Below, piece by piece: positions 45,797 through 57,400 of a stretch of 64,000 nucleotides of DNA. Each line of letters starts with the position of its first letter. Position 1 is the first letter of the stretch. The stretch is from Echinarachnius parma. Taxonomy: Eukaryota > Echinodermata > Echinoidea > Clypeasteroida > Echinarachniidae. The stretch covers positions 1 to 64,000 of the forward strand of contig JBAMJV010003083.1 in assembly GCA_037951105.1 (NCBI GenBank), written 5' to 3'. Under the pieces are notes generated by a model, which did no database searches, was not told the origin of the DNA, and saw only the letters and a list, made by a program, of their open reading frames with translations. The position numbers and the translations under genes are program-made.

Positions 45797-46345
45797 CAAC
45801 ACTGCACCTGTCCAACCCCAAGCAGATTAAAATAATGAAAGATAATCTAGTATCTTCACTATTCCAGCACCAACATCATCATTTTACTAAAAACCCACCA
45901 CCACTTAAAAGCTGTACAGGAGTGGTGCTGAAATTACTCAGACTAGGGTCTATACACGGAGAATGCATATTATGTCAAAGTCAACATACAACCCATAATT
46001 TGTAAACATGCAATTTTTTTTCAGCATAATATTACACTGTCAAACATGTCTGTGTTTTTCCACTAACATCTTCTTTTTTTCTATTTTAGTCACAAAATAT
46101 TTTTCCTGCATTCTTAACTTTGTTTAAGTACTGCAATTTCATGAACTTTGTATAGCACTTCATTGTATTTAATTATAAAAAGGGTTGATTTAGCCGTCTT
46201 ATAATTTGTGAATACTGTAAATCCATGAATTCTTCCTGATTTTTATGTATGGAGACTGTAATACAAGTATTGTCATCTTGACCTGTACTAGTCCCACCTA
46301 TGCTGTTTGACGCATTCTCCCTATCCTAAACCCAACACCACTTAC

Positions 46346-46397
46346 CATTGTGCCTACCTTCACAATCTGCAGGCTTCATTTGAATGGGATGCCTCAT
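46346..46397 (-). CDS. CELF: CELF exon between RRM1 and RRM2 (HPIQMKPAD motif)
   Basis: A 52-nt exon starting in phase 0 after TTCCCCTGCAG. It encodes MRHPIQMKPADCEGRHN and ends in phase 1 at CAATG|GTAAGT. It corresponds to the 49-nt vertebrate exon MHHPIQMKPADSEKNN. The GTAAGT donor makes the distance to VEERKLF equal to that in vertebrates. A second potential donor 12 nt upstream (GAAG|GTAGGC) is also in phase 1 and would remove four residues. The ATG is internal to the protein, not a start: RRM1 exons must lie upstream, beyond this window. Confidence 0.92.
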
Positions 46398-46763
46398 CTG
46401 CAGGGGAAGAGAAGTAGAAGAGAGGGAAAAGGGGGAAACAAAGAATTAGCAATCATCAAGGCCTACAGGTATTTTGCATCACTTAACAATAATTGAGTCA
46501 TTAGGCAATATTTAGAATACAACATAGTGGACTGGTCAATTTCATCTACCAATTGTATACAATTGGTACAATGCATGAATAAAATATCAGCTTTGCTGTG
46601 GGTTAATTTGTATGATAGTTCATGTTTTAACCACTACTGCCACATGGGCAATTCATCTACAAAATATGCTCAACATTTCAGGTCTACCCTCTACACTGGT
46701 AAGATGTCAGTTCATCTACATTACATACTCACAATTTAAATACTACCGCCATGCACATGCATA
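46398..46763. other. CELF intron upstream of the 46346 exon
   Basis: There are short repeats of TTCATCTACAAAATATG and ACATTTCAGGTCTRCCCTCT that grade into the array at 46764. No RRM1 coding exon is visible. Confidence 0.5.
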
Positions 46764-47545
46764 TTGCAAATTTGTACTTCAAATTCATCTACAAAATGTG
46801 TTCTACATTTCAGGTCTGCCCTCTGCATGGGCAATGTATGTCAGTTGACAAAACTTGCTAACAATTTCAGTTGTGAACTTTGCATGGGCAATGTATGTCA
46901 GTTGGCAATACTTGCTAACAATTTCAGTTGTGCCCTTCGCATTGGCAATGTATGTCAGTTGCATACTTGCCAACATTTGAAAGTCAGAAAACTGAACACC
47001 CGAGCACGAGGGAGCGGAGCGACCGAGGGGGGGAGGGTGTGGGAGGGGGGTGTCCCCCCTCCCACGGTAGGGAGCTTTTGCATTTTTGGACTTACAATTG
47101 TGCAATCTGGTGCATACTAGGACTGTAGTGAAACGATTACACGACGGTTAACCGACCGCCATCGGCAAAAACGTTTTCATTTTCACGGTTTCGGTTAACC
47201 GAAAAAAAAAATAATAAAAATAAATCAATGTTATTTTTTTTTTTCCTTCCCCATTCCATAAATTCGGTCAGAAAATGGCACGTTGAACACTGCCAATCTA
47301 TTGCTAAAGTAAAGGTATTTTACATGTAACAAAATGTTCAAATAAACAAATGGTAAGAGGATTAATGAATAGATTAAACCTGGTAAGAGCCAAATTTAGA
47401 AGAATCATTTGTGATGAGATATCTGAAGGCTTTCATCTTGACAGCGGTTTGTAGACTAACATGGCACTGCCCTGCTGATTACAATTGAAAAAACGGACAG
47501 ATATCGGATGGTACATGTATATCCGAGAAGGGGAAAAAAAGAAGG

Positions 47546-47628
<83 letters not shown>

Positions 47629-47775
47629 CCCCTTCAAAATCGGAACGTTCCGTTTTTTATGGCTATAAAAACTTTAAAAACGGGACAATTCCGTTAAAAA
47701 CGGAACGGTTGGCAAGTCTGCAGTTGGCAATACTTGCTAACAATTTCAGTTGTGCTGTCTGCATGGGCAATATAT
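46764..47775. repeat. ~57-bp tandem array split by an inserted element
   Basis: Units carrying GGGCAATGTATGTCAGTTG, CAATACTTGCTAACAATTTC and AGTTGTG occur at 46820-46965 and resume at 47718-47775. Between them lies foreign sequence (46966-47716). Confidence 0.8.
46966..47716. mobile_element. Inserted ~750-bp element with A/T palindrome
   Basis: It begins CTTGCCAAC and ends GTTGGCAAG, suggesting short terminal inverted repeats, and sits inside a tandem array. Inside are a GGGAGGGGGGTGTCCCCCCTCCC block also found inverted near 2935-2960, a pair of CGGTTAACCG palindromes (47145-47205), and an A-run/T-run palindrome at 47530-47640. No protein is encoded. Confidence 0.65.
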
Positions 47776-50700
47776 ATCAGACTGACGCTCTGCCTAGGCA
47801 TGGCATGCTAAGAAGCCTTTTACTACGGATTCCCCGCTGCCGCTAACGACATTTCCACAAACAGCACAGCCAATCCCCTTCCAACATGATTGGGCTGACT
47901 GACGTGAGTGCACATGTGATAGCCGGATGATAGAGCAGCTACCTACAACAACGGCAGTGCAATTTAGTTTAACTCTAGATTTGAACAGGCTAGTGTATTG
48001 TACAATGGCTTGGTCATGGTTAAAGCAGCTCCCATTACCCTGGTTAAAGGTAGTTTGAAGTAATATATCAGACGCACAATGCCAAAAACAAGGAAGAAAT
48101 AACAAAATATATAAAAGGGAACTTTGAAACAAAAGAGTAAACTTAAATAATGTCCATTGGGTATAGACATGGCAGAAATAACTAATTAGTGAAGTAAAAT
48201 GAGAATTTAGAAGATAAACTTTCAATTGCACATGATGCAACTGAAATAAAAAGGATAAATACATTTAGCAAGAAAAAGACAAATGGGTATGGACAATGCA
48301 GAAATAAGGCAGTGAGGGTAAATTGAGATGTGTGTTTGTGGCTGCGTTTACTGATTGCATGTGGCTGTATTAAGGGACTATCAGGAGGAATTTGAAATGT
48401 CAGACAGTATTTGGCCAAGAAGTGATTGGATATGTAGGCTACCTTCACAATCTAGACCATGTACATGTATGATCTATGCACGCATGCACCGGCCTGCTTT
48501 CCTCTTAGAAAATTAGATACACTGCAACATATTATTTTGAGAATTTAAGTAAAACCACGAACTTGCAGAGAAAATGTATTGTAAATAACTGGAAATACAA
48601 ACACAAGTACAAGTACAAACACAAGTTAAACATGTGTGTGTGCTTTTGTATGTGCATGTGTTTGTGTGCATGTGTGTGAGTTGTGGGTGTTTGTGTGTGT
48701 GTGCATGCATTGCATTGCATTACAAAAATGACAGTCAAGAAGGTTGGAGCTTTAATTGTCGTTTATCAGAAAAAATTCCAGGATAGTAACTCTGAGAATG
48801 TCTCCATGAAACACATTATAGGTGGATCTACAGTAGATGTGAAAGCACTATGGCTTAAACAAGACTCCACACTAACTTTATTCTCAGGTAAAATCATAAA
48901 TTTGTAGGTTTCACTTGCCCCAATATAAAATGTACTTGCCCTCTTTCTTATAGATGAGATTAACACATGTGTTCTCTTGTAGTTGAACATTTTTTTAGTT
49001 GCCTTATCGGGCAAGCAAACTAGACAACTTATGAAATTTTACTTTCCTGACAATGAACACTAATTTTGACTTGCCCTGGCCGAGCCCTGGCTGAAATTAT
49101 GTATAACAGTAAATTACATATTTAAATCATTTCCAGTAAACCTTTAATAATATTAGGAGAAATAATATTTCTCTATATAAAGGACTAATCATTATTCAAC
49201 AGATAAACAATCCCCTAGATAATGCCCAACACATCCTAGAATGTGCCATTTCTACTTGGAAATACGCACCTATCAACACTTATATCACTGTCACTTTATC
49301 ACCATCACTTCTATCAAAACACCTACACAAACAAAACAATAACCAAATACATGATAAAAGCTTTTCATAATGCAGCATCCATTACCCCCAGGAGTAAGAA
49401 AATAAATTCAAGAATATAGAGAACAAGATTATGGAATCGATAGTATTACTCCAAAATAAATGCAATAAATAAATGCAATTTATAAAAGCTGTAACGCACG
49501 ATAACATCACTTTACAAACAACAAACAGCGCTGAAATTCTCACTCTTAGAAAATCAGTCCGGCGAATCAGCGGAGATATAAATCAAGGATTGCTCAGGGG
49601 TTACCTTCCTTCATGAATAATGTATCGCTGCATAGCCAAAGATGATAGCAATATGAAATAGAATCAGTTTAATTGGGGAGTCTTTGATGGGAGGAGGTGG
49701 GAGGGAGAGACTGTATAAATGCATTACATGTACAACCCCAGGCTAGATATGGCTAGATTAAAGGGATCTGTCTTCGTAAGCATGCACATTTACTACCAAT
49801 CAAAAGTTAATCTCAAAATAATGGAAAGTCTCAAGTATACACATGTACGTCCTGGTTTTAAGAGCACTTTGTAGCCTCATTCAAAATTTGTGAATATATT
49901 ATCTAAATTTGTATGTAGAAGCCTCAGAAATACGGATTTTCTTTAAAATGATTTTGCTATGAATGTCATATTTAACAAATATATATATTTAACAATCTAC
50001 CGTGTTTGAAATTAACAATAACAAGTTGGAAAGTCTTAATTTTTCATCTCTACCTATCTTTAAAATAAGAAAGATCCCTCTGAATATCATGATTGATGAA
50101 CTGTCACTGATACCTCTCAAGTTGAAACATGAAACATATTTGCAAACTTGAGTACAACGTTAAAACAACCAACCTTAAAAACTTTCCCTGATTAAGTTGT
50201 TTACGTTCATAAAAATGCTTTCCATTTTATTTGTGCTTTTAGTATGGCAAGCCCTGGCATTACCCATCAATGATTTACAATGAGCAAGCTGTTTATGAGT
50301 AGACTTGAACAAAGCAGAGAAATAACTGTTGGGCTTTGAAGCTGGCTGCAGGTGCAATGTGGGAGATGAATAATAGACCCTCTACTCCTCACACAGCAGC
50401 GCAATACAAATTATTCAGACCACTCTTCCCCCGTCATCTCTCAGTAGATGGGACTACAGAGATGCTACAGGGGCACCAACGGGAAGAAAGAAAAACACAC
50501 GCAGCTACCCTTTTTTTATTTTAAGAATGTCATGTAAAATATAAAATGAAATGGAGTGATGAATGTACGCTTTATGAGCATTTGCTGATTATCAGTGTAA
50601 TAAATTCACCATTTAAACCCTGTTAAAACTCTCAACAACACAATAAAATGTGCATTGAATGGCCAAAGAGGGATTAAGAAATTGTAAAAAATACTGCAAG

Positions 50701-52345
50701 TCCCCTTCTTATAAGAATGTTAACAACTAGAATTTTTCCAGATACTGAATTGAGAAAGTCTAAAGGAAACATGTAATAAAATCTCTCATATACTTGTCTT
50801 TTGCACAGTTTTGGTTAAGCATGGAATTGAAGATGGTTTGATTTTGATACAACTCCACCAGAGTAATTCACTGCGACCAGTCCTGAATGGATTAAGGAAA
50901 ATTCAAGTTTAGAATACCAAAGTGAAAGTTGAACATCTTGGGGATCGCTATTAACTCCTTAAGTGCCAAGCTCACATTTTTGCGAGTTACAATGCACACA
51001 AATGCCATCGAGCATTAAAATCCCTGGCGCTCAAAGTGTTTAAAATGTTGATGATTCTAACTTTGATAATTTCTTTATTTAAAGGTAAAGTTCTATCAAT
51101 GTTGAGTTAAGTGGATTAACAAATAGAAATTCAATGAGCTATGGTTTACTCCAATAAGAGCGTCCAAGGCAGGATGCATGCAAACCCAAGGACAAACTCC
51201 CTTGAATGAAAGGTTGCATAGAATGGTTAGTCCTGCACACTTCCTACATGTTTGTCCAATCTTGTTCTGTCATCATTTCCCTTCGCAAATCGGCATGCAG
51301 AAGAAAAAGAAGATCCTCTCCTCCTTCACTCCCTTCCCTCTCTCATTTCTCATTATTTCCTGCTCTATTCTGCCACATTTCTCTTTATACTTCGCCATCT
51401 TTCTCTTTTTTATTATTATCTCTTTATATTACTGTTCCTTTCTCCACCCTCACACTAGCAAATTAATATATGAGTTACCATCGCCTTCCACACTAGTTTA
51501 ACTCACACTGTGCTAGGTACATCAAGGCTTTATGGATATTGCGTATCATGTATGTAGATCTGAACTGTTTGAATTGGTAAAGTTTGTAGAGGGCGTCGAA
51601 CGGGGTGGGGCACTTTTCTGAATTATTTATGGCAGTAATTTACGTCACAGATAACTTTCCAGGAACAGATTCTCCAGGCAATTGCTGCACTACATAAGAT
51701 GCCGTAAGATATCATGTTGTGATAACGATTCATCAAACAAAAATCATTTTTCTAAAGAATTAACTAAAAAGTTACCTGGATGGTGCTCAACTACCTCCAC
51801 ATTTTCAAGATAACTTGTATCAAGACAACTCTCATTGGAAGGTAATAGCATAATGTTAATGACAATTTATTTCCAATGGAGTACAAGTTTTAATGGAATC
51901 ACAATTTAAGAATACTAGTGAGAAAATAGAAATGAAAAATTCCTGTTGAGAAGGGAGAATACAGTTACAAGTGACCCTCGATATAAAATGCTGATCGAGT
52001 CATTGAGGTTGTGTCTAAGACTTTTCAATGACTATTTTGAAGTTTTGATGTAAACAGACTAGGAATGTGCATTTAAACACGTCAACAAAAAAAAAAAATT
52101 TTAACAAATCTTGTAAAATCTTGTCCAGCCACAACAAAATTTAGAAAGTGTGATGTGAATGCTTGCAAATTCTGCATCTGGATCTAACCCAAGCCCTAAC
52201 ACTACAGTACTTCAGAAAATATTCAAATAGGAACCTTCCTGTGAAGGGAGTAAAATGTTATGTTATTTAAGACAAATAATTATAAGATGGGGTTTCAGCA
52301 GGTTAGTGGATGAGAGTCTCTGGGCCTTTGGGGCGCAGTGAATTC
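47776..52345. other. Probable CELF intron, no gene recognised
   Basis: AT-rich sequence with a GT-rich stretch at ~48600-48720, a fragment of an ACTTGCCC/GAGCCCTGG repeat (48900-49095), and a TTAACTCCTTAAGTGCCA element (50951-51045) whose far end is TGGCGCTCAAAGTGTTTAA. I see no RRM1 exon on the minus strand. Confidence 0.45.
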
Positions 52346-52615
52346 TGCCTGGATCCCTCCAGTAAGCCTCTTAATTAGGCACACTCAACCAGCCTGTAAA
52401 TCCAATAAGGCCGCTAATTCATGGACCCAGACCATGTTCCCTGGCACGCAAAGTGCCCAGACATTGAAAGACATACTGGAATGCATACTTAACCCTTTCA
52501 AAGCCCTTGCAACACTCAACCAAGACAACCAGCATCCAAATCCAATAAGGACACTAAATCATGGACCTTAACCATGCATGCAAAATACTGGAGCACTGAA
52601 AGACATACATGAATG
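52346..52615. repeat. Two diverged direct repeats of ~115 bp
   Basis: Shared blocks are ACACTCAACCA, AAATCCAATAAGG, CATGGACC, ACCATG and TTGAAAGACATACTGGAATG (second copy CTGAAAGACATACATGAATG). Confidence 0.75.
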
Positions 52616-53685
52616 CACCTAAATCTTACAGTGATAATAAACACTTTTTGTATAGAAACATTACAGAGCTGCATTACAGATATAGGATTAGTCTGTTCAT
52701 TCCCATCTAGACATACTTAATGCATTTTAGCACCTTTCCTAAGCATCTTCCAAATAATTGTCCTTTTCCAATGGAACAATCCCGGCAACAAGATTACTTG
52801 TAACGATATGTAAGTCAAATTAGCTCTTAGAGGATTTGTATACATTGATGAACATGGAACGCTCAAATACTTGTCATTTAGGTGCCTCTTACCCATTTGG
52901 ACTGGTCAAAACAACCCCTACGATGGTCAAGAGATATATTCAAAATATACGTTCAATTGCACAAACGGAAATGTCATATCATGCTGAAAACAATTATTTC
53001 TAAATATCTATTCAGGAAATCGATACAATATGGCAACAGCCCTGAAAATTAGATTGCCCCTTTTTTAGTTAAAATATAAAGGAAAATATAATGATCAAAA
53101 GCATAGTCCTTAACAAATCAACACTTACATCATTTAATCCAACAAGACAGAGCAAAGTGATCATAGATCTTACTAGAAGAAAGTGAAATTTAACATGGTA
53201 TAATTATCCCTTCCCAAAATTATTTTTCAAAAACTGTGAGAACATCTGGTTCCCATATGAGAGGATAATATAAGTTAACACCAGTCAATGCACTATAAAC
53301 CAAACACCTATGATGTGTAATAAAACCCTGTCTTAACTCTCACAGTGCTGACAGGGCAGAATCACACCTAACAATGCACTATACATGCATGTATGGATCA
53401 ACAACTATGGCATGTTAATAACTAATGCACTATGAAACTCACAGCTATGCCATATAATAAATGCCTCTACAGTGCATCCTAGAGCCAATACCAATACATG
53501 GCCGTCTAATGCACTACAAAACCAACACCATTGCCAAATAATATTTTCTTTCCCAATCCTGATGTCTAATGCACTTCCAAACCAACACCAACCCTAAGTA
53601 ATATTCCTAGCTCAGCCTTGTCACCCTTTGAGGGGCTCCCATGTGGCGCTGTGCTTGCTAATCATATTTTCCCTGCCGGTATTTT
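52616..53685. other. No gene; short AATGCAC repeats
   Basis: From ~53300 to 53600 there are repeated phrases such as AATGCACTA, CAAACCAACACCA and AATAATATT in loose tandem arrangement. No coding sequence is seen. Confidence 0.5.
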
Positions 53686-54960
53686 CCACCCCGTTGGCTT
53701 CATCCCAGGCATTCTCACCATCCACTCGCCTCACCTCACGCCAGATGGAGGGACAGAGAGCAGCACAACACTCAATACCAAGAGGTGGGGAGGTTTGTCA
53801 AGGTGATCGGTGTGGGGGGGGGGGGGGGGGGACCATCCACTTACCTCACCTCACGCCAGATGGAGGGACAGAGAGCAGCACAACACTCAATACCAAGAGG
53901 TGGGGAGGTTTGTCAAGGTGTTCGGTGTGGGGAGGGGGGGGGACCATCCACCCACTTCACCTCACGCCAGATGGAGGGACAGAGAAAAGCACTACACTCA
54001 ATACCAAGAGGTGGGGAGGTTTGTCAAGGTGTTCATGGGGGGGGGGGGGCATGGGGGTGAAATAGGGACGAAGTGAATTAAGGAATTCAGACAGGCAAGA
54101 AAATAGTCAGATAAGGGAACTTGCACCATCACTGACTAGTAGACGTCCTAACTATCCCCTCACATATAGCCAGATAGCTGAACACTGAACTGAAAGGTGG
54201 GGTGTGATTGTGAAGATGTCAGTGCGGGGGGGGGGGGGGGGGTAGGGGGGCATAGTTGGGGGCATATAAAAGAGTGACAAGGTGAATTAAGGAGTTCAGA
54301 CAGGCAAGAAAACAATTAAGGAAACTTGGACCATCTCAGACCAAGTATGCTCACCATCTCCTCAACTCTAGCCAGATAGGAGAGACAATAGCCAAACAGT
54401 ACATACCAATAGATGTTTGGGGAGTTGAGGGGGAAGGAAGGAGTGAATTTAGGAATTTAGACAGGCAAGAAAACCATTATGATAAAGCAATGTTCCCCAT
54501 TCCAAACCAGGTATCCTAGCATATTCCCTCACCTCTATCCATGTGGAAGGAGAAGTAGCCAAATAGTGCATGTGGACAGGTGGGGTAGGGACATACACAA
54601 GAAATGGAGCGGGTGAATGTACAGGCACACAGATAAGCACACAGTTATGATGGAGGAAACTCAGCCAAGGTATCTCTCACCAATCCCTTATCTCATCCCA
54701 GATGGGGGGAGGAGAGAGATCAATGTAAGACGCATGAAAGGGAAAGGGAAAGTAGGATTTGAAATGGGGTACACAAAGGGGGGTCTAAGAGAGGGAAAAG
54801 AAGGGGCGAATTATGGCCAAGTTAGATGTAACAAGCTATAAAAACAGTAGTGACAAAGAGATTCATCCACTCAGCATTCCCCCATCCCAACACGATTGCA
54901 AATGATGGAGAAAGGAAAGTGAAAGTTAGGGGCAGAACAGTACAAGAAGATGTATCAATT
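53686..54960. repeat. Diverging minisatellite, ~8 units, three near-identical
   Basis: Three units (53721, 53831 and 53942) carry CTCACGCCAGATGGAGG, AATACCAAGAGGTGGGGAGG and a G run. From 54060 on, units become longer and more diverged but keep AGACAGGCAAGAAAA, CCTCACCTCTA-CCA-AT and a G-rich end. The open frames of 88-145 codons across the first units are periodic translations of this repeat in three frames. Confidence 0.85.
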
Positions 54961-56292
54961 AAAGGGGCAAACCAGAGCAAAGACAGAAGAAATATTGGGA
55001 TATGGTTAGCAGAAATGGTACAGGGGACAAGAAAGTAGGGTATGATGAAAGGGAGTTCATAAGTATTGAACTGGAAGATAAAGAAAGCAAGTATAATACA
55101 TTTAAAGATAGTTGATGTTGGTACAACACACACTCTCCATAGACAACAGCCTGTGGGTATTTGGGGACTAGTCCTGAATGGGTTAAGGCTTACAAGATAA
55201 GTGGAAGGGTTAGGGTCAACATGTATAATACATACTGTGAGAATATTGTTAATGGATATTCTGACTAGGTGTCATCTATCTGCAGGCTACAAGGTTCGTC
55301 ATGTGACATATCATCTAGACTCAGTGTGAGATCAATTACATGTGCTGCCTCTGATCAGGGTAATTTCATACTTGGCCAAGCGAGTGATGAAGATAAATTG
55401 ATAAAGTCCATTGGACATGTACATGTGGAAGTGGGCTGCTCTTTATCTTGTTGTCAACTTAAAACTTGCATGAGCGCACATCCATTTACCATGAAGCATT
55501 AGCAGAATGGAGGCTATGAAAACTTGGACAATTTGGGTAGAATGTACACCTGACCTATTCATGTACACATGTATACATGTATATCAGATTCTCTTTCTCT
55601 AGAGCCTGAAGTTAAAGATATTTTAAAAGAAATATTGCTGACAAGTACATCCCACTTATCTCAATTCCATTCTCCATATTTAAAAGAGTAAATAATCTAA
55701 ATCCATAGAAGCAATCACAATACCAATGCAAAATGGAAATAACATTCATCCTAATATTCATCAAGTCAGAACTGTAAGAAAGCAACTACAGGAATATTGG
55801 ACAAATGATACAAGTCTGTTATTGTGATACGTTACTCGAACAAAGCATCGAAACTCATTGATGTATCCAGTCAGAGCAAGTGCATTAATACACTATCAGA
55901 TGAAAGATGCCACAAAGACTAGCCTGCCTCAAAAAAGATAAACTGATTATATCCACACATTCACCAAGACTGCACTGATAATTCATTGATTATAGGCATG
56001 TTATAATCAAGGAGCTCGGAGCTCCTTGTTACAAGTTGCCCCCAAACCAGAGCATGTGTGTATTATCAATTGAGAGGAAATATTCCATGAAGACTAGATG
56101 GCCTAGAAGTGGTGAAAGATTGACCCCATCTCTACAGGGACTCCTATCTATGGATAGTTTGTATGACCCTTCAATCCCCGCTCTCTTACCATTTCACATC
56201 AAACTACCACATTACAACTTTCCAGAAGCAGTGTGGAAATGATAAGCAATGCATGTCGTTCAAATTATTGAGTCCCCATTCTTCATATAAAT
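54961..56292. other. No gene recognised
   Basis: A TTAACCC-type MITE fragment lies near 55125-55187 (GACTAGTCCTGAATGGGTTAA). GAGCTCGGAGCTC at about 56011 is a short palindrome. Confidence 0.45.
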
Positions 56293-56646
56293 CAGGGCTC
56301 GACATTCACACTGGCCTGCTGGCCCGGGGCCAGTGAAATTGCACTTTGGGCCAGCAAAAATGTATATAAGTCATATTTTGGTGGCCCGATCGGGCAAACA
56401 GATTTTCATCCTGACATTGACCAAATTTAGACAAATCTTGTTTTCTTCCATGTCAGACTTCATCTATAAGACTATTTATCACTAGTTTGATCAGGAAAGA
56501 GTCATATTTTGAATAGTAAAAAAGTTACTCATAAAATACAATTTTCAGGCCAGTAAATTTTTCTTTTGGGCCATCAGAAAAGGGGAAGAAATTATTTCAC
56601 TGGCCCGACTGGGCCACTGACGAAAAAAGGTAAGTGTGGAGCCCTG
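56293..56646. mobile_element. GGCCC-rich element with CAGGGCTC ends
   Basis: It begins CAGGGCTCGACATTCAC and ends AAGTGTGGAGCCCTG, imperfect inverted repeats. The interior has repeated GGCCAG/GGCCCG motifs. Fragments occur at 17549, 21251, 29560 and 48900-49095. Ends of the form CAGGGCTC are seen in hAT-like elements; assignment is inferred. Confidence 0.7.
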
Positions 56647-57147
56647 TTTTAAGTAAAAAAGCAATTATTACAATTTTTCTTTGCGCGACATAACATAGAA
56701 AGACCCATTACAATTCAAAAGTCATAAAAGCAATAATGTGTCCAAAATGTTATTTTGGGTTGCCCTGGGCCAGCCCTACTTTTCAGACCATCTGCATTTC
56801 AGTTGTGGCCTTGGCTTAGGCCAGCAACATCCAATACAAACCCATGTAATGTACATGTATGGAGTTAAAAACTGTTATATCAATTTCCAAACTGTCTAAA
56901 AGTATAGTGTTGATGTGAAAGTGCTACCCCATTCTCTGGCTCTGGCTGGGATTGTTACCCTCCATCCCACTCACCTCCCTGTGACCTTTGACCTCATCCT
57001 ATGTCTGTGGTAGCATTCCTAGAGGGATCTAGGGAGCAGGCACAAGCACATCAATCACCACACTGCAAACTAGACAGGAAGATACACATCCCTCTGCCTC
57101 TCTACAAATTGACCAATGTACTGAAGGGATTCTTCTCTGAGGATATA

Positions 57148-57400
57148 TGTGACCGGCTATAGCAAAACCCGGCACTTGTCGGTAATTCATGTTTTGAAGA
57201 AATGGCCATTTTAAGTTCACACAATGTGTGTAAAAGATTTATGAATGTAAAATCGAAACAATCATATTTTCGCCAATTATTGACCAATTTGTTAAAACAA
57301 AGCATGAAATGAAAGCTTGTGATGAGGCCTTTCTAATAGTATGAAAATCTACATTTTTATTTTTGCCGACAAATGCAGGGTTGTGCTATAGCCGGTCACA
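57148..57400. mobile_element. MITE with TGTGACCGGCTATAGC ends, 253 bp
   Basis: Left TGTGACCGGCTATAGCAAAA and right GTGCTATAGCCGGTCACA form ~24-bp terminal inverted repeats. The interior is AT-rich and non-coding. Flanking AT-rich bases may include a short target duplication. Confidence 0.88.

Noticed and set aside
45426-45835. Polyglycine and polyproline open frames
   Set aside because: They come from G tracts inside a MITE.
53628-54065. Open frames of 88-145 codons on the plus strand
   Set aside because: All three frames are open because the sequence is a minisatellite with a period that avoids stops.
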